A DNA stretch of 64,000 bases. It comes from Motilimonas eburnea. Lineage in GTDB: Bacteria > Pseudomonadota > Gammaproteobacteria > Enterobacterales > CBDFNC01. Shown piece by piece: positions 52,643-61,979 of this stretch (positions are counted from its first letter, which is position 1; every line of letters starts with the position of its first letter). The stretch lies in contig NZ_JAIMJB010000012.1 of NCBI RefSeq assembly GCF_021295345.1, forward strand, positions 62,001-126,000. Reading direction: 5' to 3'. The position numbers were made by a program, and so were the translations under genes. The notes under the pieces are model-generated. The model did not search any database, was not told the origin of the DNA, and was given only the letters and a program-made list of their open reading frames with translations.

Positions 52643-53663
52643 AAGTGCTTGCCCTGGTTTTGATTCTAAAGCCAATACTCTTGATCACTGGATTACGCTG
52701 CGAATGATTCAGTGCATCCAACAAGCTTTGCGCGGCCTCTTTGCCTACCTCTGCATAAGGAATATCCACTGTGGTTAAGCTGGGTTGCAAGGTGTTACAC
52801 AGGTTAGGGTCATCAAATGTGGCGACGGCGAGTTGTTCAGGCAGTTTAATCCCACGCTTATTGGCCTCCAAGATTAAACCCGCAGCTAATTCACTGTGGC
52901 TGCAAATCACGGCATCAATATCCGGCCAACGCTCCAGCGTGGAGATCAAACAATCCGCGCCCACCGAAAAGCTAGCTTGAGGTAACCCCAATACCAAGCG
53001 ATGGCTGGCCAAATTATGATCTAGCATGGCTTTTTGCCAGCCAGCCAAACGCATGGCAAAACGACCAAAGTTAGTATATGCACCAATAAAGCCAATTTGG
53101 CGATAACCTTTCATATAGAGAAACTTAGTTAACTGATAGGCAGAGGCATGGTGATCAACGCCAACATTGATGTGGATGGGTTCATAGGTTAACGCTGAAA
53201 TTTCCACCACGGGCAAATTGATATTGGCAATGTACTTAAGGGTCTGTGGTGTGTGTGGCGTACCCGGCAAGATCAAGGCGGCGGGGGAGTGTTGCAATAA
53301 CGCCCTGACCTGTTTTTCTTCCTCCATCGAATCATAATTTGACGCAGTAAAAATCAACTGATATCCCGCAGGCTCAAGTACTGACTTTAGGGCAAGCACC
53401 ATTTCATTGGTTGCAAACTCCGTTAGCGAAGGCAAAATCACCGCGATGGTATCTGAGCTCGATGACGCCAATGCGCCTGCCGCCTTGTTGGGTAGATAAC
53501 CCAATTGAGCCACCGCGGCATCGATGCGCGCACGTAACCCTTCAGAGACCAACTCGGGGGTACGCAGCGCCCGCGATACCGTCATTGAGCCCACACCAGC
53601 TAATTTAGCGACATCAGCGAGCGTCACTCGACCACTGTTCTTTCGTTTCCTGCCTTGGTTCAT
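52641..53663 (-). CDS. LacI/GntR-type sugar-responsive transcription repressor
   Basis: A 340-residue regulator of the LacI family. The helix-turn-helix is VTLADVAKLAGVGSMTVSRALRTPELVSEGLRARI, followed by the hinge GYLPNKAAGALAS and a periplasmic-binding-protein fold with FIGAYTNFGRFAMRLAGW. The sequence is closest in style to GntR-type gluconate repressors. No transport or catabolic gene is adjacent, so its target is unknown. The TGGTACC and GTACCA sequences just upstream of its start (around 53660-53700) could be an autoregulatory site. Confidence 0.88.
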   Translation of the reverse strand: MNQGRKRKNSGRVTLADVAKLAGVGSMTVSRALRTPELVSEGLRARIDAAVAQLGYLPNKAAGALASSSSDTIAVILPSLTEFATNEMVLALKSVLEPAGYQLIFTASNYDSMEEEKQVRALLQHSPAALILPGTPHTPQTLKYIANINLPVVEISALTYEPIHINVGVDHHASAYQLTKFLYMKGYRQIGFIGAYTNFGRFAMRLAGWQKAMLDHNLASHRLVLGLPQASFSVGADCLISTLERWPDIDAVICSHSELAAGLILEANKRGIKLPEQLAVATFDDPNLCNTLQPSLTTVDIPYAEVGKEAAQSLLDALNHSQRNPVIKSIGFRIKTRAST

Positions 53664-53784
53664 GGTACCTCCCTATGCGTTAACCCGATAGTACCATTGA
53701 CCAAGGATAACGTGATAGCGCGATAGGATGGCTTAGTTACCTAAATCCATCAGGCTCAAGCCTGACAGTGCATTCGATCTCAGG

Positions 53785-54987
53785 CTAACTACCAAACTGG
53801 GAGTAATCAATGCGATGCAAGGCTTTGTTGTGCATTTCTTTGAACATCGCTGGCGCGATGCGCGTGTATTCTCGCCAAGGCGTCAGCTCTTCTTGGCTGA
53901 AAGATTTGGCCGCACGTAACTGTTCAAAAATAGAAAAGCGCAACCCAGAAAAAAGCGCCTTGCCTAATGTACTGCGTACGTCGTAACTGAGGTCGTCCAC
54001 TTCTTCTTGTAATGCTGTAATTAGCTGCGGTGCGCCTTCTTGAAAACCTTGTTTAGCAAGCGCTAAACCAATTTCGAGTGCACGCTCTTGTAAAAACTTT
54101 TCTAAAATTCGCGGGTCGGCTTCCACATCAAAGAGTAAATCATGGAATTTTTTGTCACCTTTTTGTCTGGCTTCATTAAGGCAGTCAACCATGGTTTCAT
54201 CGAAAGAACGTAAAAACTGATGCAAACATGCCATGTGGCCCAAAAACAGCAAACCGCCTAACATCATTCCTTCAGCTGGACGCTTGTATCCTTGTTGCTC
54301 AAGTAGATAAGACGTGGCTAAACCTGTGGTCAAAATGTGTCGCCATAACTTCTTGCCAAGGCCCGGGATCACAGCATTGTGCATTTTGATACGATACTTA
54401 AACACCATGGCTGGCACAATTTGTTTAAGGATTTCCACACCCAATAAGCCAACGGCAGCTTGCGCATCTTTAACCGCCCTAGGTTTACGGCCGAGCAACT
54501 CCATAAAGCTATCACTGCCAACAAGATAGAGCAGGCGTCTCTTCACTTCAGGGTTTTGTTCTAACATGGCGCCAATGGCCGATAAGCGTGGAAAGGGCAA
54601 GGTCAAGCTAAGCAACAAATCCGTTGTCGATGACGGCATCCGCAATAAATGCGTCATCACTCTCTCAGGCTCAGACAATTGCCCTAGCATATCGTTTATA
54701 TGGCGCTTGTTAAAATAGCTGGCTGCGACTTGTAGGGCTTTAGCCCGTTGACGCTTGGCAGCTTGTTCTTTTTCGACTCTGGCTTTTTCAACATCCAGCA
54801 GGATCCGCTGACTCCAGCCTGATTCTTTTACTTCCTTATCTTCTTCTTGCTCAAGTAACTCTAGCTCCAAGCCATCATTGAAGTCTTCGTCACCCAAAAC
54901 ATAATTTTTACCCACTAGAAAGTGATCGAACCGGGTATGGATCCGCTGCGCTAATGTTAAGTTGTTAGATTTTTGAACAGCACTCAT
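53785..54987 (-). CDS. HDOD-domain protein
   Basis: A 400-residue protein. The N-terminal 110 residues are charged and probably helical (KARVEKEQAAKRQRAKALQ). The rest is an HDOD domain: MPSSTTDLLLSLTLPFPRLSAIGAMLEQNPEVKRRLLYL, then AVGLLGVEILKQIVP and HILTTGLATSYLLEQQG, an HD-related fold lacking full catalytic residues. Such proteins are signalling adaptors, often in regulatory networks with c-di-GMP or motility; no partner is adjacent. Cytoplasmic. Confidence 0.82.
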   Translation of the reverse strand: MSAVQKSNNLTLAQRIHTRFDHFLVGKNYVLGDEDFNDGLELELLEQEEDKEVKESGWSQRILLDVEKARVEKEQAAKRQRAKALQVAASYFNKRHINDMLGQLSEPERVMTHLLRMPSSTTDLLLSLTLPFPRLSAIGAMLEQNPEVKRRLLYLVGSDSFMELLGRKPRAVKDAQAAVGLLGVEILKQIVPAMVFKYRIKMHNAVIPGLGKKLWRHILTTGLATSYLLEQQGYKRPAEGMMLGGLLFLGHMACLHQFLRSFDETMVDCLNEARQKGDKKFHDLLFDVEADPRILEKFLQERALEIGLALAKQGFQEGAPQLITALQEEVDDLSYDVRSTLGKALFSGLRFSIFEQLRAAKSFSQEELTPWREYTRIAPAMFKEMHNKALHRIDYSQFGS

Positions 54988-55340
54988 AAAGGGAGATTAA
55001 ACCTCAAGCAAATGTAGGTTAAGGATAGGCCATATCACTCAGTGAGCTCAAGAAGCATGATTCTTTGCCCTCCACTATTTTTCACTTAAGGTGAGCTGAC
55101 TGGATAGGATTCACTCATTGGGTTGCCATATATCCCCCCTCCACCAAATAAGTTACTTTTATAATCCCTTGCCAATATTGGAAAAAAATGGGCAAAGATC
55201 ACACACTACGTACAATATATAGACAGATATTGCGATTAATATCACCAATTAGGTATATTAATTTGCGTTAGCGGCACAGAGCGTGCCGGTAACAAGGTTT
55301 ATGATCAGATTCATACCCCTCTTCTTTCAGGATTTATGCC
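54988..55340. other. Intergenic region, no feature seen
   Basis: A 353-bp AT-rich gap upstream of the small gene at 55341. Apart from GGCAC/GTGCC near 55275 no structure or ORF stands out. Confidence 0.4.
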
Positions 55341-55691
55341 ATGGCTATTTTTCTATATGAAGTGGACGCCTTACTTTCGCAAAAGGAATTGCAAAACATC
55401 AATGCGGCTTTAGCCTTCAACAGCGTAGATCAACTTACGCTAGCTCATTTTTCTCACCTGCAACACAGGTTTGATTTTCTTGAGACAGAAGAATACCGAT
55501 CTTGGTTACGCTATGAAGGTGCCGATTACCTTCATAATCCTCGATTATTAATCAACGCCCCGCTTTCAGCATTATGTGGATTAATTGCTTACATCATTAA
55601 TCACACCAACAAAAGTACCGATTCAATTCGGTGCCACCCTGATTTTGCTGAATTATTATCCAACCGGTTAAAGGCATTTATTTGCCACTAA
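55341..55691 (+). CDS. Small hypothetical protein
   Basis: A 116-residue protein starting MAIFLYEVDALLSQKELQNINAA. It is mostly helical, with a hydrophobic stretch LSALCGLIAYIINHT, and ends ICH. No family recognised. The only support for a real gene is the ORF, a weak ribosome site and a terminator (AAAAGCACA / TGTGCTTTTTTT) directly after it. Confidence 0.55.
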   Translation: MAIFLYEVDALLSQKELQNINAALAFNSVDQLTLAHFSHLQHRFDFLETEEYRSWLRYEGADYLHNPRLLINAPLSALCGLIAYIINHTNKSTDSIRCHPDFAELLSNRLKAFICH

Positions 55692-55704
55692 ACTGACCCA
55701 CGAA

Positions 55705-55743
55705 TAAAAGCACATTTTTCACACAATAATTGTGCTTTTTTTC
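55705..55743 (+). terminator. Intrinsic terminator
   Basis: AAAAGCACA pairs with TGTGCTTTT, with a long loop and a T-run, just after the small gene and before the tRNA cluster. Confidence 0.75.
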
Positions 55744-55839
55744 ATCGAACAGACATAAAAAATTAAAAAAGTTAGTATATTTTTCAACCAATTAGGCTAA
55801 CACCATGTTTTTAAAGGTTAATTTATTTTTTGCAGGGTG

Positions 55840-55868
55840 TTGACAAAGACAGGCGAAATCCTAATAAT
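55840..55868 (+). promoter_or_regulatory. Promoter of the tRNA cluster
   Basis: TTGACA (55840-55845) and TAATAAT (55862-55868) with a 16-17 bp spacer, followed by a GC-rich discriminator GCGCC, typical of stringently controlled stable RNA promoters. The first tRNA begins about 100 nt downstream. Confidence 0.8.
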
Positions 55869-55976
55869 GTGCGCCATCGGAGACACGGCGACGCTTACAA
55901 CGCCTTCTAGTTAAAGCCTAAGGCATTAACTTTCGAACAGAGAAATCTGAAACAGATAAAACCAAGTAAGCACAGT

Positions 55977-56053
<77 letters not shown>

Positions 56054-56057
56054 CTAT

Positions 56058-56133
56058 TCCTCCTTAGCTCAGCTGGTAGAGCGACGGACTGTTAATCCGC
56101 AGGTCGCTGGTTCAATCCCAGCAGGAGGAGCCA
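56058..56133 (+). tRNA. tRNA-Asn (GTT)
   Basis: A 76-nt cloverleaf with acceptor TCCTCCT/AGGAGGA and encoded CCA. The anticodon loop CTGTTAA gives GTT. Confidence 0.96.
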
Positions 56134-56176
56134 AATTCGGAACGCTTGATATATAGATCAAGGTTCAGATTGTAAT

Positions 56177-56261
56177 GCGGAAGTGGTGAAATTGGTAGAC
56201 ACGCTAGATTTAGGTTCTAGTGCCGCAAGGTGTGAGAGTTCAAGTCTCTCCTTCCGCACCA
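56177..56261 (+). tRNA. tRNA-Leu (TAG)
   Basis: An 85-nt tRNA with a long variable arm and acceptor GCGGAAG/CTTCCGC. The anticodon loop TTTAGGT gives TAG; CCA is encoded. Confidence 0.95.
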
Positions 56262-56278
56262 TTACAATTAGAGTTTCC

Positions 56279-56369
56279 GGAGGGGTGGCAGAGTGGCCGA
56301 ATGCACCGGTCTTGAAAACCGGCGAGGGTTAATAGCTCTCCGAGAGTTCAAATCTCTCCTCCTCCGCCA
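56279..56369 (+). tRNA. tRNA-Ser (TGA)
   Basis: A 91-nt tRNA with a long variable arm and acceptor GGAGGGG/CTCCTCC. The anticodon loop CTTGAAA gives TGA; CCA is encoded. Confidence 0.94.
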
Positions 56370-56478
56370 TATTCAGAGTTAGCACTCTATAAATAGCTAG
56401 GTAACAGAATGAGTTTCGGGTTCGGCTCCGATACAAGTTCGAATTACCGAGAGAGAAAACTCTTAAAAACGTGACAAC

Positions 56479-56553
56479 AGGGATATCGCCAAGCGGTAAG
56501 GCACCGGGTTTTGATCTCGGCATTCTGAGGTTCAAATCCTCATATCCCTGCCA
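56479..56553 (+). tRNA. tRNA-Gln (TTG)
   Basis: A 75-nt tRNA with acceptor AGGGATA/TATCCCT. The anticodon loop TTTTGAT gives TTG; CCA is encoded. The gap before it (56370-56478) has no further tRNA. Confidence 0.95.
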
Positions 56554-56592
56554 CATTCCACTAACAAGATAATCTTGTTGGTAACAAATCTT

Positions 56593-56676
56593 GGGGGGGT
56601 TCCCGAGTGGCCAAAGGGAGCAGATTGTAAATCTGCCGCGAAAGCTTCGATGGTTCGAATCCGTCCCCCCCCACCA
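56593..56676 (+). tRNA. tRNA-Tyr (GTA)
   Basis: An 84-nt tRNA with a long variable arm and acceptor of seven G against seven C. The anticodon loop TTGTAAA gives GTA; CCA is encoded. Confidence 0.94.
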
Positions 56677-56692
56677 TATTTCCCGAATACCG

Positions 56693-56784
56693 GTGAGGTG
56701 GCCGAGTGGCCGAAGGCGCTCCCCTGCTAAGGGAGTATGGGGTTTGTAGCCCCATCGAGGGTTCAAATCCCTCCTTCACCGCCA
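56693..56784 (+). tRNA. tRNA-Ser (GCT)
   Basis: A 92-nt tRNA with a long variable arm and acceptor GGTGAGG/CTTCACC. The anticodon loop CTGCTAA gives GCT; CCA is encoded. Last tRNA of the cluster. Confidence 0.95.
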
Positions 56785-56985
56785 TATTCCTTTCTCCTAT
56801 ATATCTTGTTTCAAATCATCTCTCGCTTATTTATTCCTTTTTCATCCTGTTGCAACCATAAATAGTTCTAGCCTTACAGACGTCTAAAATGATAGATTTA
56901 GTGCTTATCTATTCATAACTCCTGCATAGGGTTCCTTGTAGGGGTTATCAGTCTCGTTTCGATAATGTAAGGAAGTAGAAACGCC

Positions 56986-58098
56986 ATGAAAAAAGTAGGT
57001 CTAGTTGGTTGGCGCGGTATGGTGGGCTCAGTCCTCATGCAACGTATGTCTGAAGAGAAAGATTTTGATTTAATTGAATCGACTTTCTTCACCACCTCAC
57101 AGGTTGGTTTACCTTCTCCAGATATTGGCAAGACCAGCACCACTCTGCAAGATGCTTTTTCTATTGAAGCACTAGCAGAAATGGATGTGATCTTAACTTG
57201 TCAGGGCGGTGACTACACCAAAGAGGTTTACCCTAAACTTCGTGAAAGCGGTTGGGATGGCTACTGGATTGATGCCGCTTCTGCACTGCGCATGGCTGAT
57301 GACAGCATCATTGTTCTTGACCCGGTTAACAGCGACGTGATCCAGCAAGGCATCAAAGATGGCGTTAAAACTTACGTCGGTGGTAACTGTACCGTATCGC
57401 TGATGTTAATGGCATTAGGCGGTTTATTTGAAAAAGGCCTAGTTGAGTGGGCAACGCCTCATACATACCAAGCCGCTTCTGGTGCGGGTGCGCGCAATAT
57501 GCGTGAACTGATTAGCCAAATGGGTGTGATTGAAGACAGCGTTGCGGCTGAGCTTGCTGATCCGGCATCTGCTATTTTAGACATTGACCGAAAAGTGGCT
57601 GAGACCATCCGCAGTGATGAATTCCCTACCGAACAATTTGGTGCGCCCTTAGCGGGCAGCTTGATCCCATGGATCGATGTACCACTGCCGTCAGGTCAAA
57701 GCAAAGAAGAGTGGAAAGCACAAGTTGAAGCGAACAAGATCCTTGGCCGTAGCGACAACCAAATCCCAGTAGATGGTATTTGTGTGCGTATCGGTGCAAT
57801 GCGCTGTCACTCTCAAGCCATTACATTAAAACTAACCAAAGACATTCCGGTTGCTGAAATTGAAGAAATTTTAGCTAGCCACAATGATTGGGTAAAAGTG
57901 ATTCCTAACGATCGCGAGATCACGGCACAGGAACTCACCCCAGCTAAGGTGACAGGCACCTTGAGCGTCCCTGTCGGTCGTATTCGTAAACTGACCATGG
58001 GCCCTGAATACATCAGCGCATTTACAGTAGGTGACCAACTACTTTGGGGGGCTGCAGAGCCACTTCGTCGTATGCTACGCATTCTACTTGCGGCTTAA
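56986..58098 (+). CDS. asd: Aspartate-semialdehyde dehydrogenase
   Basis: A 370-residue NADP enzyme that converts aspartyl phosphate to aspartate semialdehyde, feeding lysine, threonine, methionine and diaminopimelate synthesis. N-terminal nucleotide loop [18 protein letters not shown]; catalytic cysteine in [11 protein letters not shown]; conserved [13 protein letters not shown] (substrate-binding Arg and catalytic His). Length fits the gammaproteobacterial type (367 in E. coli). AAGGAAG lies 12 nt before the ATG. The 200-bp upstream region shows no lysine-riboswitch core. Downstream terminator at 58111. Confidence 0.96.
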   Translation: MKKVGLVGWRGMVGSVLMQRMSEEKDFDLIESTFFTTSQVGLPSPDIGKTSTTLQDAFSIEALAEMDVILTCQGGDYTKEVYPKLRESGWDGYWIDAASALRMADDSIIVLDPVNSDVIQQGIKDGVKTYVGGNCTVSLMLMALGGLFEKGLVEWATPHTYQAASGAGARNMRELISQMGVIEDSVAAELADPASAILDIDRKVAETIRSDEFPTEQFGAPLAGSLIPWIDVPLPSGQSKEEWKAQVEANKILGRSDNQIPVDGICVRIGAMRCHSQAITLKLTKDIPVAEIEEILASHNDWVKVIPNDREITAQELTPAKVTGTLSVPVGRIRKLTMGPEYISAFTVGDQLLWGAAEPLRRMLRILLAA

Positions 58099-58110
58099 TG
58101 CAGACAAACG

Positions 58111-58140
58111 AATAAAGGGCTTTAATAGCCCTTTATTTTT
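58111..58140 (+). terminator. Intrinsic terminator of asd
   Basis: AATAAAGGGCT (58111-58121) and AGCCCTTTATT (58127-58137) form a perfect 11-bp stem with a T-rich tail. Confidence 0.88.
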
Positions 58141-58148
58141 GTTTAGCT

Positions 58149-58334
58149 TTAATGGGTCGGACAATGGCTTTCCAAATGCCTATGTGCGTCCGACATATCT
58201 ACGCTAAAGCGCCGGTCTAGTTGTCGTCTTGTTTCACCGGAAGGATCAGAGGCAATAATATGTAACATAATTTCCGTCGCTTTTTGCAAATTGCCACCTT
58301 GAATTTCGCGAACATAATCATCAACCAACTTCAT
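58149..58334 (-). CDS. Small hypothetical protein (61 residues)
   Basis: With ATG 58334 (GGGAG at 7 nt; an upstream ATG at 58355 lacks a site) the product is MKLVDDYVREIQGGNLQKA onward, ending ESHCPTH. It is helical and charged; no family recognised. Convergent with asd. Confidence 0.5.
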   Translation of the reverse strand: MKLVDDYVREIQGGNLQKATEIMLHIIASDPSGETRRQLDRRFSVDMSDAHRHLESHCPTH

Positions 58335-58734
58335 AATAAGCTCCCGCTTTGCCATGCCCTAAACTGCCCATACCGGCACACAGCATCACTCAGTCAAACC
58401 AACAAATTAGTATTTCTCTCTCGAACATTTATCGCTTGCTTGTTATTCGTCATCGGCTGACTCAACCTAAGTGTCCCATCAGGTATTGCCCGCCTGACCA
58501 TGTTGATATATTTACAACCAACATCACAAAAAATAGCTTACTTTGATACTTATTTGTTAATTCGAGGCGTGAATTATTAATCAGTCACGAGCAGATATAG
58601 CCAACTCGCTGTTTAAGTTATTATTTGCCAGATATAAGTGTTTTCTTTTGTTTAGATGAAATATTTATATAAGTGGAGACTTAAGGACGACCTGCAGCCA
58701 AGAAGGTGTCAATAGCCCTTTCTCTGGCAGGCTG
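58335..58734. other. Intergenic region, no feature seen
   Basis: 400 bp, AT-rich, between minus-strand genes. A short plus-strand ORF (58349-58546) has no ribosome site. No repeat or clear promoter. Confidence 0.45.
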
Positions 58735-59364
58735 TTACACAAAGAAGCGACGTTTAATGAAGACGATGACAGACAACACCAATAGAATAATAACCAGGTG
58801 GGCAGGATCCACTAAGTATTGATAAAGTCGTTGCAGCCAATGTATTGGCCAACTTAATTCCCCCTCGCTCGATGAGTGCACCCTAGCCCTATCCCAACGA
58901 AAATCATCTTTAGGTTTAGAAACTAACACAGGGTCAAAAACCAAAGCTTGGTTGAGGCCTTGTTGGCCAGATAATCCCATCAATGCGGTAAAGTTGTTCT
59001 TGAAATCTAACCATTCTGACTTCACCAAGGGGGCACTGGCGCCTAGCATTTGCTGGATAAGGGTCAGCTCTTGATGCGAGCTACTCGACAAGGGGTGTCG
59101 TGGGCTCACTACCGCAGGCTCATTCGACGCCATTAAGTGTGTGTCTATACCTATATGATGGGTAGCTGCAAGGGCATCTTTCGCCTCTGCAACCAAAGGT
59201 GGCAGCAAGGGCTGTTCCCCATAGGCAGAGGCTAAAGTGGCAATATCTAGGTGAGTATAAGACGCAAACAACCTTGATTCCATCGTGTAATCATTCACTA
59301 TCAAGCCTGCATTGCCGCCCCAGCTAGTGAGGCTTATTAACAACCCAAGAATCGCTTTTTTCAC
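58735..59364 (-). CDS. Exported protein with C-terminal membrane anchor, unknown function
   Basis: A 209-residue protein with a signal peptide (MKKAILGLLISLTSWGGNAG), a polar middle of about 160 residues without cysteines or known motifs, and a C-terminal hydrophobic helix (HLVIILLVLSVIVFI) followed by KRRFFV. The signal–domain–helix–basic-tail layout resembles exported proteins processed by a sorting protease, but no PEP or Gly-Gly motif precedes the helix, so a plain C-terminal anchor is more likely. Confidence 0.6.
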   Translation of the reverse strand: MKKAILGLLISLTSWGGNAGLIVNDYTMESRLFASYTHLDIATLASAYGEQPLLPPLVAEAKDALAATHHIGIDTHLMASNEPAVVSPRHPLSSSSHQELTLIQQMLGASAPLVKSEWLDFKNNFTALMGLSGQQGLNQALVFDPVLVSKPKDDFRWDRARVHSSSEGELSWPIHWLQRLYQYLVDPAHLVIILLVLSVIVFIKRRFFV

Positions 59365-59542
59365 CTGAACCTCGTTATCCTAGTGCTACTTTTATTCTAG
59401 TTGCTAGATGGCAGAGGTGCTACTGAATCACCCAGACATAGCCGCGTGCGGGCAAAGGGTCAGTCGATTTTTGCTAATCAACGGGGATGGCCCGTGCATC
59501 TTAAGGGGGCTTGGGGTTATACTGGCGAACAAAGGAGGCAAG

Positions 59543-60046
59543 ATGATTATCTTTAAGTGCCACGGCCCTGCCAATGAGTTTGCACAAATCCAGATCCAGG
59601 CACTCCATGCCACTCAGGTTGGCGCGGTGAGCTTTAACGCCAATGATGACCAATTTGCGGTGAGCCTACTCAGCCATTGCCGCAGTGATTCAGGCGGCCA
59701 CTTTAATATGCTGGCTGGCACCAAACCCTTGTATGTAGAACAATGGCTGGATTACTTGCAAGAGCAAGGGGTGATTCATCATTATCAACAGCAAACGATA
59801 CCTTTTGAGCCTACGACCTATGCCGAGCAACTTAAGCTCGATGATGAACAAGCCGAGCATTTACTCAACCTCGTTTATGCCGTTGGCGGCTTTAATAAAC
59901 TTCAAGTGTCACGCTTTTTGAAGCAACGCCGCAACCTTTCATCCATGTCAACCCGTTATTCCAAAGAAGACTTGGCACGATATTTAAAGCTAGGAGAAAC
60001 CATTAATTTTATCCTCCAGCTAAAAAAAGCAACATCATCGGACTAA
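59543..60046 (+). CDS. Hypothetical protein (167 residues)
   Basis: The frame is open from 59408, but ATG 59543 has an ideal ribosome site (AAAGGAGG, 5 nt) and is chosen. The product begins MIIFKCHGPANEFAQIQIQ. It has an alpha/beta N-terminal part and a helical C-terminus rich in Lys/Arg (FLKQRRNLSSMSTRYSKEDLARYLK). No family recognised. It overlaps the HIT gene by 4 bp tail to tail. Confidence 0.65.
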   Translation: MIIFKCHGPANEFAQIQIQALHATQVGAVSFNANDDQFAVSLLSHCRSDSGGHFNMLAGTKPLYVEQWLDYLQEQGVIHHYQQQTIPFEPTTYAEQLKLDDEQAEHLLNLVYAVGGFNKLQVSRFLKQRRNLSSMSTRYSKEDLARYLKLGETINFILQLKKATSSD

Positions 60047-60468
60047 GCCAAGCGGAATGTTTCGGCCAGAGCGTTTTGTACTTGCTGTTTGATCTGAGTC
60101 ACCTCAGCTGAGCTATAAGATGATTGAGCAGGCGCTCCCCATACAACCCCAGGCCAAGTCGGATCGTCCTGAAACCGAGCAACGATATGTATGTGCATTT
60201 GTTGCACCACATTGCCGATGGCAGCCACATTGAGCTTAGTTGGCTGGTAGTGGGTATTCACCATTTCACTGATTGTATTGATTTGTGCTAGTAAGCCCAA
60301 CTGTAAGGCATGGCCCAGTAGAAATAGCTCGGTTTGAGCCGTTTTTGGCACCAAAATAAACCAAGGGTAATCGGCATTTTTAGACAGTAATAAGATACTG
60401 ATATCAGACTCGCCGAGCATATGGCAATCTTGGGCAAGTCGTTGATCAAGGGTAAACTCAGGCATCAT
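60043..60468 (-). CDS. HIT-family nucleotide hydrolase/transferase
   Basis: A 141-residue protein. The histidine triad is represented by QMHIHIVARFQDD near residue 90, where the third His of HxHxH is Val-Ala rather than the strict consensus. Preceding strands (SILLLSKNADYPWFILVPK and NVAAIGNVVQQ) fit HIT hydrolases that cleave AMP or other nucleotide adducts. The modified triad is common in this subgroup. Substrate unknown. Confidence 0.8.
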   Translation of the reverse strand: MMPEFTLDQRLAQDCHMLGESDISILLLSKNADYPWFILVPKTAQTELFLLGHALQLGLLAQINTISEMVNTHYQPTKLNVAAIGNVVQQMHIHIVARFQDDPTWPGVVWGAPAQSSYSSAEVTQIKQQVQNALAETFRLA

Positions 60469-60573
60469 TCAATCCCACAATGCAAACAAGATGCTCAGTA
60501 TATACCCAATCAACTTGAAGATGCATGTTTCAAGCATATCTAGGTTGACGGGCATAGGGCACTTTGCAGTCAA

Positions 60574-61206
60574 TTATGCAGCCTGATAACGAATGATTTC
60601 TTGGCTAATTTCTGGATGTTGGTCGCGATGAATTTGAAACAGGTAATCACGCAGCGCGCCTGACTCCATCCCACCTTGTTCGAGTTGATAAGCAACGGTA
60701 TGACTGTCTACAAAGCGACTGATTTTACCTTTAAGAGCTATTTCAGTGCCATCCGGTAACAATAAGCTGTGTTGCTCAAGCTGTAATGGTACATGTTGAT
60801 CCGGCTTGGTGATGCTCAATGATAAGCCTGATACCGATAAATCGATCACCTCAAAAGGCAAGGCTTCCCCTTGAGGGGATAATAAGGTAACGCTTTGTGC
60901 CTCGGCTCGCCAATATCGCAACTGCTGCCCTGCCTCATAGATTTCAGGGGTAGCGAAACGTAAATAGGGTACTCCTAGATCGTTTACGCTAATTTCGAGT
61001 GGAAACACGAAGTGATGGGCGCCAAACCTGGCGACGACTTGTAGTGTATTTGCTGTCCCTAACTGCGTTAAAAAACCACTTTGGTCAGCAACCACCTCAA
61101 AGTCTAGACTCTGGGGAGGGTTACTTGGTGGTTTTTCAGACATTAGCTCCGCAAGAAAATCCATTTCTTCCGGGTTCAGGACAGCGTGAGATTTGTCCTG
61201 TTTCAT
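60574..61206 (-). CDS. PilZ-like protein
   Basis: A 210-residue cytoplasmic protein. The C-terminal half resembles a PilZ domain: FEVIDLSVSGLSLSI carries the DxSxxG motif, and LKGKISRF follows. The N-terminal RxxxR half of the c-di-GMP site is not clear; LRYWRAEA has RxxR. Binding of c-di-GMP is therefore uncertain. The first 120 residues look like a YcgR-type N-terminal domain. Confidence 0.6.
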   Translation of the reverse strand: MKQDKSHAVLNPEEMDFLAELMSEKPPSNPPQSLDFEVVADQSGFLTQLGTANTLQVVARFGAHHFVFPLEISVNDLGVPYLRFATPEIYEAGQQLRYWRAEAQSVTLLSPQGEALPFEVIDLSVSGLSLSITKPDQHVPLQLEQHSLLLPDGTEIALKGKISRFVDSHTVAYQLEQGGMESGALRDYLFQIHRDQHPEISQEIIRYQAA

Positions 61207-61412
61207 TGCTTTGGCCCATTTCTCCCATTCATTGGGAGTTGTTGTTATATTATCGTTGATATTTTAACCAAGCGTAAAAAATGAGCAACTGAGGAAGGAG
61301 GCAGAGGTTGATTATTTATAAAAGTTTGATTGTTTTTTAGACATTTACTGCTAGGAGTGAGGTTCCCATCCACTCGCCTGATTTGGTTAGCCGTAATGAA
61401 ACAAAACTGAAA

Positions 61413-61655
61413 CTAGTAAATATAGCTAGCGGTAGCCACCGCAATGATCGGCAGCAGCACCATCATAACGGCACTCACACTTAGCCAAAAACCTTGCTTA
61501 TTAACTAAACTAACGGCCAATGCCAACACCGCACCGACGACGCTAATGGCCACCGTCACTAGGCTACCCGAGCCATCATCACTGACTTGATAAAAAAACA
61601 AACTGATAATCCAGCCTGCCAATAGCAGGCTGGGAGGAAGGAGGTTTTTAAACAT
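61413..61655 (-). CDS. Small three-helix membrane protein
   Basis: An 80-residue protein with three hydrophobic helices and short loops; AAGG lies 6 nt before the ATG. No family recognised. The MITE-like element begins 28 bp upstream of its start, so its promoter may lie in or beyond that element. Confidence 0.55.
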   Translation of the reverse strand: MFKNLLPPSLLLAGWIISLFFYQVSDDGSGSLVTVAISVVGAVLALAVSLVNKQGFWLSVSAVMMVLLPIIAVATASYIY

Positions 61656-61682
61656 AAAACGCCTTATCGTTATTGTTCGTCA

Positions 61683-61965
61683 TTAGGGCCTGTTGATCTT
61701 TGATGGTTGATTTTTGTTCGAGTGGGAGACACCCTGTCTAAAAGCGTTTTGGGCAAGGCGAGCAGTATGTAGCTTAGCAATCTAAGTAAATACTGCTCAA
61801 CGACGAACAAAACGCTTTTAGCCGAATCCGTAGGACAGCGTTTGTTGGTCATTTCTACTGCATTAGCGCCTTTTCGCGTAGGTAACTATGCCACAAAGTC
61901 GCTGCCTGGTATAAATACCCAACAAATCGCTGCAAAAACCAGCACGAAAGATCAACAGGCCCTAA
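61683..61965. mobile_element. MITE-like element with 19-bp perfect terminal inverted repeats
   Basis: TTAGGGCCTGTTGATCTTT (61683-61701) is the exact complement of 61947-61965. A TA lies at each outer edge (TA-GGGCC...GGCCC-TA), as expected for IS630/mariner-type target duplications. Inside is a nested palindrome (AAAAGCGTTTTG...CAAAACGCTTTT and GAGCAGTAT...ATACTGCTC, about 61738-61820). No transposase is encoded, so it would be non-autonomous. It ends 15 bp from the stop codon of the next gene. Confidence 0.82.
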
Positions 61966-61979
61966 GCAAAATGGGGGAA

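Noticed and set aside
56370-56478. Possible decayed tRNA (GTTCGAATTAC T-loop-like sequence)
   Set aside because: The flanking arms are not complementary and no anticodon stem can be drawn.
56329-56785. Minus-strand ORFs across the tRNA cluster giving GFEPS-type peptides
   Set aside because: They are the antisense of the Gln, Tyr and Ser tRNAs; such sequences are a known false annotation.
56785-56985. Lysine riboswitch upstream of asd
   Set aside because: Only about 200 bp with no recognisable lysine-box core; one small stem only.
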